A stretch of DNA of 10,644 nt from Phycisphaerales bacterium UBA2402 (GTDB taxonomy: Bacteria > Planctomycetota > Phycisphaerae > Phycisphaerales > UBA1924). Below are positions 1 through 7,284 of this stretch, in pieces. The position numbers and the translations under genes are program-made. Position 1 is the first letter of the stretch; each line of letters opens with the position of its first letter. The notes beneath the pieces are model-generated. The model was given only the letters and a program-made list of their open reading frames with translations. It did not search any database and was not told where the DNA came from. The stretch lies in contig DDSA01000018.1 in NCBI GenBank assembly GCA_002343715.1, forward strand, positions 1-10,644. The letters run 5' to 3'.

Positions 1-1518
1 CCGTACACGTGGGTCGGAGGTCAGTTGACCAGCCAGGCCGTGCCCCCCGATGAGAACCAGTGGATCGAAACGTACGGCGGCACGCGCCTGTACCAATCGT
101 TCCGAGAGCGTGTGCGGGCGTGGTACCGGGAGCAAAGCCCGCTGACCGAGGCCGCCAGGAGCATACCCCGACTCAACCCGGGCAACGGGTGGGTGAGCCG
201 CCTGTGCGCCGAGCCTCGCGTGATGCACGGGGTGCTGCGGACGATGATCGATGAATGCTCGCCGCGGCCGATGGTTATGGCGGGGCTGATTCCGATCTCG
301 GCGGAAGTCGAGGGGGATCGCCTCCGCGCCGTGGCGTTCCGCGGCGAAGGCGGTGGGTGCGAGCCGGAGTGCGTGATCTCGGCGAAGATGATCCTCGACG
401 CGACGGAACTGGGGGACCTCTACACGCTGGCCGGGGTCGAGCACGCGATCGGGGCCGAGGCCGCGAGTGTTTACGGCGAACTCCACGGTCGGCCGGATCG
501 GACCGATCCGATGGATCAGCAGGCCTTCTCATGGTGCTTCGCGCTCGAACACCGACCGGGAGAGGATCACACGATCCCTCCTCCCCCGTCGTACGAGTTC
601 TGGCATTCTTACGTGCCCGCGATGGACCCGCCCTGGTGCGGGCCGCTCTTCTCGTGGACCGTTCCCACGCACAACGAGGCCGGGTGCCGCACCTTCCCGT
701 TCCTTCCCCCGCCGGAGGAGTGTCCGGCCGGGGTCTGGGACATGTGGCGCTACCGGCGGATCATCGATCAGGCGCTCTTCGACCCCGCCTCGGGCGTGCG
801 TGATGTCACGATCGTGAACTGGGTGCAGATGGATTACTGGCTCAAGCCCCTCCTGGGGGTTGATGCCGCGGCGCAGGCGGCGGCGTTCGCCGGTGCGAGG
901 GAACAATCCTTGTGCTTCCTGCACTGGATGCAGACGCGCGCGCCGAGGGCCGACGGGGGGCAGGGCTTTCCCGGCCTGCGTCTCCGCGGCGACGAGGTGG
1001 GCACCGCCGACGGTTTCGCGATGGCCCCGTACATCCGCGAGCCGCGCCGCCTGACCGCGCGCACCATCATCACCGAGGGTCACATCGGCACCGAGCAGCG
1101 CAAGCGCGAAGGCAGGCCGCACCAGGACCGCACGAAGTACGGCTGCGCCGAGCTGTTCGCCGATTCGGTGGGCATCGGGCACTACACCCTCGACCTGCAC
1201 CCCAGCACGGCGGGGCGCAACTCGGTGTACGTGCCCGCCGCGCCCTTCCGCATCCCGATGGGATCACTGATCCCGGTGCGGGTCCGCAACCTCCTCGCGG
1301 CCGGCAAGGGGATCGGCGTGACGCACATCACCAACGGCTGCTACCGCATGCACCACACGGAATGGAATATCGGCGAGTCCGCCGGGGCGCTGGCGGCGTG
1401 GTGCCTGCGGCGAGGGATGGATCCCGCGGCGGTGCACGAATCCGCAACCGAGATCGCGGACTTTCAGCGTGAGTTGGCGGCGTGTGGTGTAAGGCTGTCC
1501 TGGCCGTGGGAGACATGA
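1..1518 (+). CDS. FAD-dependent oxidoreductase (FAD_oxidored family), 5'-truncated
   Basis: The frame is open from base 1, so the gene begins upstream; 505 residues are visible. The TTG at 25 is not a credible start because it lies inside the conserved motif VGGQLTSQ (visible residues 5-12), followed by AVPPDE. In this family that motif sits shortly after the N-terminal Rossmann GxGxxG, so roughly 50 residues plus any signal peptide are missing. The C-terminal part (about residues 415-465) carries PFRIPMGSLIPVR, LLAAGKGIGVTHITNG and GESAGALAAW, the usual closing FAD-binding segment. Relatives are annotated as FAD-dependent oxidoreductase or, loosely, xanthan lyase; the substrate is unknown. 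No neighbour on the same strand shows a pathway. The gene ends at a TGA five bases before a perfect hairpin. The family call is firm and the function open. Confidence 0.85.
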   Translation, partial: PYTWVGGQLTSQAVPPDENQWIETYGGTRLYQSFRERVRAWYREQSPLTEAARSIPRLNPGNGWVSRLCAEPRVMHGVLRTMIDECSPRPMVMAGLIPISAEVEGDRLRAVAFRGEGGGCEPECVISAKMILDATELGDLYTLAGVEHAIGAEAASVYGELHGRPDRTDPMDQQAFSWCFALEHRPGEDHTIPPPPSYEFWHSYVPAMDPPWCGPLFSWTVPTHNEAGCRTFPFLPPPEECPAGVWDMWRYRRIIDQALFDPASGVRDVTIVNWVQMDYWLKPLLGVDAAAQAAAFAGAREQSLCFLHWMQTRAPRADGGQGFPGLRLRGDEVGTADGFAMAPYIREPRRLTARTIITEGHIGTEQRKREGRPHQDRTKYGCAELFADSVGIGHYTLDLHPSTAGRNSVYVPAAPFRIPMGSLIPVRVRNLLAAGKGIGVTHITNGCYRMHHTEWNIGESAGALAAWCLRRGMDPAAVHESATEIADFQRELAACGVRLSWPWET

Positions 1519-1522
1519 AAAG

Positions 1523-1553
1523 ACGGGTTCGCCCGCGTTGTGGGCGAACCCGT
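1523..1553. terminator. Perfect 12-bp hairpin between convergent genes
   Basis: ACGGGTTCGCCC (1523-1534) and GGGCGAACCCGT (1542-1553) are perfect inverted copies around a 7-base loop. The hairpin lies 4 bases after the oxidoreductase stop and 24 bases after the PEP-CTERM stop, as expected for a terminator shared by both genes. Read on the minus strand the stem is followed by CTTTTC, a short U-run; on the plus strand no U-run follows. Intrinsic termination is therefore better supported for the minus-strand gene. Confidence 0.75.
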
Positions 1554-1577
1554 GATCGAACCCGTGGCGCGGCGTGG

Positions 1578-2324
1578 TCACGCCGTGACGCGACGGCGGC
1601 GAGTGATGCACAGCACGCCGCAGCCCGCGAGGGCGAGCGCGCCCGGCGCGGGGATGGACGCGGAGTGGGTGAGCGTGTTGACCATGATGTGCTCATCGCT
1701 GATCCCCGAGACATCAACGGAGAAGGTGTAGGGCATCCCGCTGGTCATGGAGGATTCTCGCCAGTTGCCCAGCACGCGCCACGAACCCAGTTCGCCCGAG
1801 GCGACCGCGCGTTCGACGCTGTAGTGGCGGTCGAGGATGTCCTCCAACTCACCCTCGTACATACCCATGACGTTGAGCACGCAGAGTTCAAGCCCGCCTC
1901 CCTCGGCGCTGAAAGCAGGCATTCCCGAGACGGTGAACATGTCGCCCGAGCGCCACCCCTGCACGCTGTTGCTGCACTCGGCGGAGTCCATCGCGGGAGC
2001 GATCGGAAGAAGGAACGGATTCTCCGGCCCCGCGGCCCCGGTGCCGGTGACGGCCGTAAACGCGTTCGCGCTCCAGATGCCGGTGGTGGATGTCGCGGTG
2101 GCGGTACCGGGAGGAGCTGCGCCGGTGGATGTGGCGGTGCGGGCCAGGCCGACGAAGCCCACGGCGGCGTATGTGGCGACGCCTCCCGAGGTGGACGCGC
2201 TCCCGGAGACGGAGGCCCTGATGAGGCCGGCCGTGGCCCGGGCGGTGGCGAGAGCGTCGGTCGCCCCGAGGGCCGTGATGAGCGCGGCGGACAGGACCGA
2301 CAAGGCGGTGATGCGGTGAGACAT
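1578..2324 (-). CDS. Exported PEP-CTERM sorting-domain protein of unknown function
   Basis: The 248-aa product has a signal peptide (about residues 1-26: basic SHR start, hydrophobic core, ALATA cleavage-like site). A stretch rich in Ala, Thr, Ser and Gly follows (about 27-95), then a more ordinary globular region (about 100-220). The C-terminus is a PEP-CTERM-like tail: IPAPGALALAG at 224-234, a short hydrophobic segment, then RRRR at 242-245. In this family the tail targets proteins to an exosortase, which cuts near the Pro motif so that the product is released or anchored at the surface. The IPAPGALALAG form is common in Phycisphaerae, which supports the taxonomic reading. The start is ATG at 2324 with only a weak GGAA upstream. 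No enzyme domain is recognised. Function is unknown; a surface or matrix role is inference from the sorting signal. Confidence 0.82.
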   Translation of the reverse strand: MSHRITALSVLSAALITALGATDALATARATAGLIRASVSGSASTSGGVATYAAVGFVGLARTATSTGAAPPGTATATSTTGIWSANAFTAVTGTGAAGPENPFLLPIAPAMDSAECSNSVQGWRSGDMFTVSGMPAFSAEGGGLELCVLNVMGMYEGELEDILDRHYSVERAVASGELGSWRVLGNWRESSMTSGMPYTFSVDVSGISDEHIMVNTLTHSASIPAPGALALAGCGVLCITRRRRVTA

Positions 2325-2470
2325 GGCTGTGAGTTCCGGTTCGACGTGGGGTTCGGCGAGTGTCGCGCTGTGCGAGTTCTCAGGCCGGGCAGACGGTGTC
2401 GAAGCGCCGCCGAGAGATGCAGCGACACACGATCGGCGCGCTCACGCGGAACACATCACGGCCTGCACCG

Positions 2471-2499
2471 TTTGTGCCGATGCGATGCCTGTGTATACG
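2471..2499 (+). promoter_or_regulatory. Possible sigma70-like promoter of the acr3 gene
   Basis: TTGTGC (2472-2477) and TATACG (2494-2499) are separated by 16 bases and lie about 30 bases before the preferred acr3 start. This is the only reasonable -35/-10 pair seen in the 206-bp gap between the divergent PEP-CTERM and acr3 genes. No ArsR-type operator was recognised. The call is weak because planctomycete promoters are poorly defined. Confidence 0.2.
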
Positions 2500-2530
2500 T
2501 CTCGGGCGGGACTCCGTCTACGCTCAGTTC

Positions 2531-3688
2531 ATGCAGGACACAGGTCCGGATCCGGCAACCCCCGCGGGCCCGAAGAGTGTCCCGGCGTGTGCGTCCGCGT
2601 GCATCTCTTCGTCGCACGGCGCGATCACGCAGCCGGGTCGGCTTTCCTTCCTCGACCGCTTCCTGACTCTCTGGATCTTCCTGGCGATGATCGTGGGTGT
2701 GGCGCTGGGGCGGCTGGTGCCTGGAGTCCGCGATGCGGTCGAGCGCGTCACGGTCGGAACGACGAACATCCCCATCGCCGTCGGTCTGATCCTCATGATG
2801 TACCCGCCGCTGGCCAAGGTACGCTACGAGCAACTGCCGACGATCTTCAGAGATTGGAAAGTCCTGACGCTCTCGCTGGTGCAGAACTGGATTGTCGGCC
2901 CGGTGCTGATGTTCGCGCTCGCGGCGGTGTTCCTGCACGACCGGCCGGAGTACATGCTCGGCCTCATCATGGTGGGCCTGGCCCGCTGCATCGCGATGGT
3001 CCTGGTATGGAACGATCTGGCCAAAGGGAGCGCCGAGTACGCCGCGGGGCTTGTCGCGTTCAACAGCATCTTTCAGGTTCTTTTCTTCGGCGTCTACGCC
3101 TGGATTTTCCTGACCTGGCTCCCGCCGCTGGTGGGACTGAGCGGCGTGGTGGTGGACGTGAGCATGGGGAGCATCTTCAAGAGCGTGCTGGTGTACCTGG
3201 GCATCCCGTTCTTCGCTGGGATGCTCTCACGCGGCGTGCTCCGCGCGGTCAGGGGCGACGAGTGGTACACGACACGGTTTCTTCCCCGGATCGCCCCGAT
3301 CACGCTGGCGGCCCTGCTCTTCACGATCGTGGTGATGTTCAGTCTCAAGGGCGACCGCATCGTCGCGGTGCCGCTCGATATGCTTCGGATCGCGGTGCCG
3401 CTGGTGCTGTACTTCGTCATCATGTTCTTCGTGTCGTTCTGCATGGCCCGGCGCGTGGGCGCCGACTATGAACGGGCCGCGACCCTCGCCTTCACCGCGA
3501 GCGGGAACAACTTTGAACTGGCTATCGCCGTGACGATCGCCACGTTCGGGATCACTTCGGGGGCGGCCTTCGCCACCGTGGTCGGCCCGCTGGTGGAGGT
3601 GCCGGTTCTGATCGGGTTGGTCGGTGTATCGCTGTGGTTGGGGCGGCGTTGGTACGGGCGCGGCCCGGATACTCGCGGCGCGGAGTGA
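2531..3688 (+). CDS. acr3: Arsenite efflux permease, Acr3 family
   Basis: The 385-aa product is a ten-helix inner-membrane carrier expected to export As(III), and in some members Sb(III), using the proton-motive force. From the chosen [17 protein letters not shown] (37-50) is the typical Acr3 N-terminus. [16 protein letters not shown] (151-166) holds the conserved helix-4 Cys (C153), and [14 protein letters not shown] (321-334) the conserved helix-9 Glu (E329); both are needed for transport in studied members. Length fits the family. The frame is open up to GTG 2360, but the upstream residues are not Acr3-like and ATG 2531 leaves a 36-residue leader of believable size. No strong Shine-Dalgarno is seen. 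The leader contains C20, C24 and H29, unusual for the family. No arsR, arsC or arsM is adjacent, so this is a stand-alone resistance gene here. Confidence 0.93.
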   Translation: MQDTGPDPATPAGPKSVPACASACISSSHGAITQPGRLSFLDRFLTLWIFLAMIVGVALGRLVPGVRDAVERVTVGTTNIPIAVGLILMMYPPLAKVRYEQLPTIFRDWKVLTLSLVQNWIVGPVLMFALAAVFLHDRPEYMLGLIMVGLARCIAMVLVWNDLAKGSAEYAAGLVAFNSIFQVLFFGVYAWIFLTWLPPLVGLSGVVVDVSMGSIFKSVLVYLGIPFFAGMLSRGVLRAVRGDEWYTTRFLPRIAPITLAALLFTIVVMFSLKGDRIVAVPLDMLRIAVPLVLYFVIMFFVSFCMARRVGADYERAATLAFTASGNNFELAIAVTIATFGITSGAAFATVVGPLVEVPVLIGLVGVSLWLGRRWYGRGPDTRGAE

Positions 3689-3699
3689 GCGATGGCCCA

Positions 3700-3737
3700 C
3701 AGACAAGAGGCCCGGAGCCGTGCGTCCCCTCTGACTG
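3700..3737. terminator. Imperfect inverted repeat, possible shared terminator
   Basis: CAGACAAGAGG (3700-3710) and CCTCTGACTG (3728-3737) pair with one mismatch and one bulged A around a 17-base GC-rich loop. The element lies 11 bases after the acr3 stop and 11 bases beyond the end of the convergent minus-strand operon. No clear U-run follows on either strand, so the call rests mainly on position and symmetry. Confidence 0.35.
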
Positions 3738-3748
3738 CCGTGATGCGT

Positions 3749-4192
3749 TCATGATTCCGCGAGCGCGTCCGCCGCGGCGCACAGCACGCGGTAATACTCC
3801 TCGCGGTCCATGCCCAGCAGGGTGGAGCCGAAGAGTTCGGCCTCGACGTGCGAGGCGACTTCGCCGTAGTTGACGGAAGGGATGTAATAGGCGATGAGCA
3901 AGGGAAGGAGGTCATCCTCCTGCGCATAGGCCGGATGGATGTTGAGACAGAACCCGTCGGCGGGATGTTCGCCGAGGGGTTCAAGGCAGGCGAACTCGCC
4001 GGGGTGGAGGGGCTGGGCGTCGAAGCGGACACCGACCGGGTATCGCACGACCGAGCGGTCTTCCAGCATCCGCAGGATGATGTCGCGGCTCATCTCTCCC
4101 GAGCGGCTGAAACGGGCCTGCAGCGCCTTGGTGACGACATGGTCCCGGAGGGACTGCTGTGCGCTCTCGGCGGTGGGGAGGGGGTCCGTCAT
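3749..4192 (-). CDS. Uncharacterised 147-aa protein, last gene of the NrfCD-cytochrome operon
   Basis: I do not recognise this protein. Its ATG (4192) shares the sequence ATGA with the stop of the NrfD-like gene, so translation is probably coupled to it, which argues for a role linked to that complex. The frame extends upstream to 4891, but that part is a shadow of the NrfD gene. The product has no signal peptide and no membrane helix, so it is probably cytoplasmic. Residues 1-50 look helical and charged. The middle (about 50-90) is likely beta-rich, with EFACLEPLGEHPADGFCLNI holding C69, H76 and C82 and with H86 just after. The C-terminal half (90-147) reads as helices around IAYYIPSVNYGEV and DREEYYRVLCAAADAL. 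An assembly factor, chaperone or peripheral subunit would fit; none is shown by the sequence. Confidence 0.8.
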   Translation of the reverse strand: MTDPLPTAESAQQSLRDHVVTKALQARFSRSGEMSRDIILRMLEDRSVVRYPVGVRFDAQPLHPGEFACLEPLGEHPADGFCLNIHPAYAQEDDLLPLLIAYYIPSVNYGEVASHVEAELFGSTLLGMDREEYYRVLCAAADALAES

Positions 4193-5436
4193 GGGTGGTT
4201 CGTGACCAGTTCCGCGGGCGCGCCGGTCGCGGCGGAAAAGTCCTGGTCGTAGGTCAACCGTCCGGTCAGGACCGGCACGGTGACACGGACCAGGATGGTG
4301 TAGATGAGCAGTCCCCCGGCCCAGATGCCCACGGTGACAAGGGTTTCGTTCCAGGTCGGGAGGTACTCGACGATCTCGCCCAGGGGCGAGGGGACAAACG
4401 CCGGAACGATCATGCCCATCCCCTTCTCGATCCAGATGCCCACGATGAGCATGATGCAAGCGGCCTGGAGCACGGAACGCTTGCGGCTGACGGGCATGAA
4501 CAGCAGGATGAGCGCGACGGTGTTGAGGCCGATGGCCGTCCAGATCCAGGGGACCAGCGCGTTGTGCCCGTGCAGGCCGAGGAAGAGGTAGCGGGCCGAG
4601 GCGCCGTGGGCCGAATCGGTGTAGAACTCGGTGAAGGCCTCGGAGCCGAGCAGGAACATGTTGATCGAGAGCGCGATCGTCACGATGTTGCGCAAGGTGA
4701 GAAAGGCTTGTTCCGGCACGCGGTAGGTGGTGTAGCGTGCCAGCACCGAGAGGGACAGGATGAGAAAAGCCGGCCCCGCGGCGAACGCCGAGGCCAGGAA
4801 CCGCGGCGCGACCACCGCGGAGTTCCAGAAGGGGCGTCCGCCCAGCCCGCTGTACAGGAACGCCGTCACGGTGTGGATGCTGATCGCCCACGCGATGGCG
4901 ACGAAGACGAAGGGGATGTAGAACACCTTGCTCGGCTGGCGCCTTCGGTACGCGCAGTAGATGAGATAGCCGCAGATGTGGAGGTTGAGCAGCAGGTAGC
5001 CGTTGAGGACCAGCACGTCCCAGGTGAGCATCGAGATGGGGAAGTTGAACCGCAGGAGGAGGTGGTGGAAGCGATCCGGCCGCCCCAGGTCCACCGTCAC
5101 GAAGAGCATCGCCATGATGATGGCGGCGACCGCGAAGAGCTCGCCGAAGATCACCAGGTCGTGCAGTTCACGGTTTCGGTAGATGTAGACCGGGATGACC
5201 AGCATCACCGCGGCCGCGGCCATGCCCACCAGGAACGTGAAGTTGGCGATGTAGAAGCCCCAGGAGACCTGATCGGTCATGCCGGTGGTGGCCAGGCCGT
5301 GGACGAGTTGCTTGCAATAGGCGTTGATCCCCAGCAGCGTCAGGACGGTCAGGAAGAACATCCAGGCGTAGTAGCGTCGGTCGCCCACGAAACTCAGCCG
5401 GAAGCAGCGGGCCAGAAACGTGAGATAGGTCTTCAC
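4189..5436 (-). CDS. NrfD/PsrC/DsrP-family integral membrane quinol oxidoreductase subunit
   Basis: The 415-aa, strongly hydrophobic product has about ten predicted transmembrane helices (roughly 22-41, 62-86, 94-116, 136-162, 171-195, 208-233, 246-266, 288-314, 322-345, 362-388). Family marks include SWGFYIANFTFLVGMAAAA (58-76) and HDLVIFGE followed by VDLGRPDRF (115-123). NrfD-type proteins oxidise or reduce menaquinone in the membrane and exchange electrons with a periplasmic four-cluster ferredoxin, here encoded immediately upstream. The preferred start is GTG 5436, whose GTGA overlaps the upstream TGA and which has G-rich sequence (GGAACGGGGG) before it. GTG 5457 is possible and would add seven residues. 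The gene overlaps the next one by ATGA. The physiological direction is probably quinol oxidation feeding the nitrate reductase, inferred from context. Polysulfide, sulfite or nitrite partners cannot be excluded from this subunit alone. Confidence 0.9.
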   Translation of the reverse strand: MKTYLTFLARCFRLSFVGDRRYYAWMFFLTVLTLLGINAYCKQLVHGLATTGMTDQVSWGFYIANFTFLVGMAAAAVMLVIPVYIYRNRELHDLVIFGELFAVAAIIMAMLFVTVDLGRPDRFHHLLLRFNFPISMLTWDVLVLNGYLLLNLHICGYLIYCAYRRRQPSKVFYIPFVFVAIAWAISIHTVTAFLYSGLGGRPFWNSAVVAPRFLASAFAAGPAFLILSLSVLARYTTYRVPEQAFLTLRNIVTIALSINMFLLGSEAFTEFYTDSAHGASARYLFLGLHGHNALVPWIWTAIGLNTVALILLFMPVSRKRSVLQAACIMLIVGIWIEKGMGMIVPAFVPSPLGEIVEYLPTWNETLVTVGIWAGGLLIYTILVRVTVPVLTGRLTYDQDFSAATGAPAELVTNHP

Positions 5437-6554
5437 GCCCGGCCCCCGTTCCACCACTGGGGCTGCGCCGCCGCGATGAACTCACGGCGAGGCCCATCGG
5501 GGCCGGGGGGCAGCCCGTACGCGTCACCCTCCTCGGCCTTCAGGCGGTGCGCGATCGCCACGGCCTCGGGGTCGAGGGAGTTGGGGTAGCGTTCATCGAA
5601 GTAGTAGAAGAAGCGGGGCAGCGTGCCGACTTCTTCCTTGAGGACAAAGACGCGCTTGGTCTTGAGGATCTGCGAGACTTCAGAGTGAGGATCAAGGACG
5701 TTGCCGAACTTGCGGGCGCCCGTGGGGCAGATTTCCACGCACGCGGGCATGCGGCCCTCGCGGGTTCGGTGCAGGCAGAAATGGCACTTCTCCATCACGC
5801 CCTTCTCGCGTGGCCGGTTGGAGAGGTAACTCATGGTGGGATTGAGTTGTTCCTTGGGGAGGTGGGGCCGGGCGAAGTTGAACCGGCGCGCCCAGTAGGG
5901 GCAGGCCGCTTCACAATAGCGGCAGCCGATGCACCAGTCATAGTCGATGACGGTGATGCCGTCTGGCTCCTGCCAGGTGGCTTCGACGGGGCAGACCTTG
6001 ACGCAGGGCGGGTTGGCGCACTGGTGGCACTGCACGGGGAGGTAGAAGTGATTGGGGTCGGGCACGGTCGGGCGGTCGTAGTGGTGGTTGCCGCGCTCGA
6101 CATCGAGCGTGCCCCGGGGCATCTCGATCACGCGGATGTACTGGACCTCCGGGCTTCGGGACTGGTTATTCTCGGCGACGCAGGCGTGGACGCACTTGCG
6201 GCAGCCGATGCACCGCGACAGGTTGAGCGCGTAGACGAACTCGACGCCTTCCATGGGTTTGATGTCGCGCAGGTGCGGTCGAACCTCGAATCGCTCCTCG
6301 ACCTTCCGTCGGATGCGCTCGAGCGCCGCCTCCATGTCCGTGGGGGTCATCTCCTTGTAGTGCTTCTGAAGGAACTGCCCGAGGTCGGGGATGTCGTCCG
6401 AGGCCAGTTCACGCAGCGGGCTGAGGGCCGCGGCGAGCGCGGCCATGCCGCCCAGGGCCGCAGCGCCGGTGCGGAGAAAACTCCGCCGCGTCAACTCGGG
6501 CTCCTGCCGCGGGGGCCGGGCCGAGGGTCCATCCCAGATGCGAACATCAGTCAT
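5433..6554 (-). CDS. Tat-exported ferredoxin with four [4Fe-4S] sites, NrfC/DsrO-like
   Basis: The 373-aa product carries electrons between the NrfD-like membrane subunit and periplasmic cytochromes. A Tat signal is visible (TRRSFLRTG, residues 22-30, then a hydrophobic AAALGGMAALAAAL). Sixteen Cys form four cluster motifs: CIGCRKCVHAC (115-125), CHQCANPPCVKVC (176-188), CIGCRYCEAAC (208-218) and C257, C260, C272, C276. The CHQCANPPCVKVCP pattern and spacing match NrfC, DsrO and PsrB-like subunits. The start is ATG 6554 because AGGAG lies 7 bases upstream; an in-frame GTG at 6572 lacks this. The start overlaps the tetraheme gene by 8 bases, and the stop overlaps the NrfD start by 4. A charged helical segment (about 55-95) lies between the Tat signal and the first cluster. 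The exact partner is inferred from operon position. Confidence 0.92.
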   Translation of the reverse strand: MTDVRIWDGPSARPPRQEPELTRRSFLRTGAAALGGMAALAAALSPLRELASDDIPDLGQFLQKHYKEMTPTDMEAALERIRRKVEERFEVRPHLRDIKPMEGVEFVYALNLSRCIGCRKCVHACVAENNQSRSPEVQYIRVIEMPRGTLDVERGNHHYDRPTVPDPNHFYLPVQCHQCANPPCVKVCPVEATWQEPDGITVIDYDWCIGCRYCEAACPYWARRFNFARPHLPKEQLNPTMSYLSNRPREKGVMEKCHFCLHRTREGRMPACVEICPTGARKFGNVLDPHSEVSQILKTKRVFVLKEEVGTLPRFFYYFDERYPNSLDPEAVAIAHRLKAEEGDAYGLPPGPDGPRREFIAAAQPQWWNGGRA

Positions 6555-7266
6555 GGTGCGGCTCCTGTCCACCGGTGGGTGATTGGCTGTGGTGGAACCA
6601 CTGTTGAAGCGGGCTTGCCGAGTGACCGTGCGACGGCGCGAGCGGGGTGCCCATGCGGAGGGTGTTGGGGCCCGGCATCGGTTCGTAGGACGGATACCGG
6701 GGCGAGTGGGGGTCGTGGCACTCGTTGCAACTCAGCCGACGCTGCGCCTCGGATTGAGTCACCCAGGAGCCGAGCGTTTTACCGTGGGTGCCACGCTCCC
6801 AGTCGCGGAAAACGGTGCCGTGGCATTGGGCGCACAGGAGCGGAGTCTGCGCGTACGGCACCCGTGTTCCGTCGCGCAGTTCGAGTTGCTCGCGATCCTT
6901 CTCGCTGTGACAGTTGACGCAGCGATCGTTCATGCCGTGCGAGAGTCGGATCTCCTGGTGGTAGTTTCTGGCGGCGACGGTCGTGCCGAAGGAATCGAAA
7001 ATCTGATGGCAACCGTTGCATCGTTGCGGGACGCCCTCGATCATGATGTGCGCCGGGTCGCTCAGCGCCGTCCGGCGAGGGGCGACGTGCAGCGCGCTGG
7101 GCTCGATCGCTCGGGCCGGAGGGACAGGGATGGTTGGTCCGCCCGATCCGGCAAAGAGGCCGACGGCTACAACGCAGAAGCCGATGGGCAAGAGCCATCC
7201 CAGCCACCGCTGATCGGGAGGCCGGCCTTGCGTCTCACTGCCGGGAACTGTCGTCGATGTACTCAT
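6547..7266 (-). CDS. Membrane-anchored tetraheme cytochrome c
   Basis: The 239-aa product has one N-terminal membrane segment (about residues 21-42, WLGWLLPIGFCVVAVGLFAG) and a periplasmic domain with four CxxCH haem sites: CNGCH (83-87), CVNCH (116-120), CAQCH (145-149) and CNECH (180-184), the last continuing as DPHSP. Other His residues (H103, H110, H161, H187) could be distal ligands. The segment runs uncleaved or as a lipid-free anchor; no lipobox is seen. It is not NapB, which has two haems, and it lacks the usual NapC/NrfH sequence style. As first gene of the operon with the four-cluster and NrfD-like proteins it recalls the DsrJ-DsrO-DsrP type of redox module. Start ATG 7266 has no Shine-Dalgarno; the open frame continues upstream to 7863 but is non-coding shadow there. 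A role as electron donor to NapA is inferred from context. The tail after residue 210 is His-rich (six His). Confidence 0.88.
   Translation of the reverse strand: MSTSTTVPGSETQGRPPDQRWLGWLLPIGFCVVAVGLFAGSGGPTIPVPPARAIEPSALHVAPRRTALSDPAHIMIEGVPQRCNGCHQIFDSFGTTVAARNYHQEIRLSHGMNDRCVNCHSEKDREQLELRDGTRVPYAQTPLLCAQCHGTVFRDWERGTHGKTLGSWVTQSEAQRRLSCNECHDPHSPRYPSYEPMPGPNTLRMGTPLAPSHGHSASPLQQWFHHSQSPTGGQEPHHD
6562..6566 (-). promoter_or_regulatory. Ribosome binding site fixing the NrfC-like start
   Basis: AGGAG on the minus strand ends 7 bases before ATG 6554. It is the best Shine-Dalgarno in the minus-strand operon and selects this ATG over the in-frame GTG at 6572. Confidence 0.7.
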
Positions 7267-7284
7267 GCGGAGTGGACTCGTCGG

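Noticed and set aside
2360..2530. Extended acr3 start at GTG 2360, or at the ATGs at 2417 and 2480.
   Set aside because: The added residues are Arg/Ser-rich and unlike Acr3 N-termini; they would also cover the whole probable promoter region.
1482..2666. A 394-codon plus-strand open frame across the PEP-CTERM gene.
   Set aside because: It has no recognisable motif, overlaps the terminator and intergenic region, and opposes a gene with a clear signal peptide and sorting tail.
4159..6917. Two long plus-strand open frames (4159-5589 and 5547-6917) opposite the NrfD- and NrfC-like genes.
   Set aside because: Translations are Asp/Glu/Gly/Arg-rich without motifs, while the minus strand encodes full cluster-binding and membrane proteins; these are shadows.
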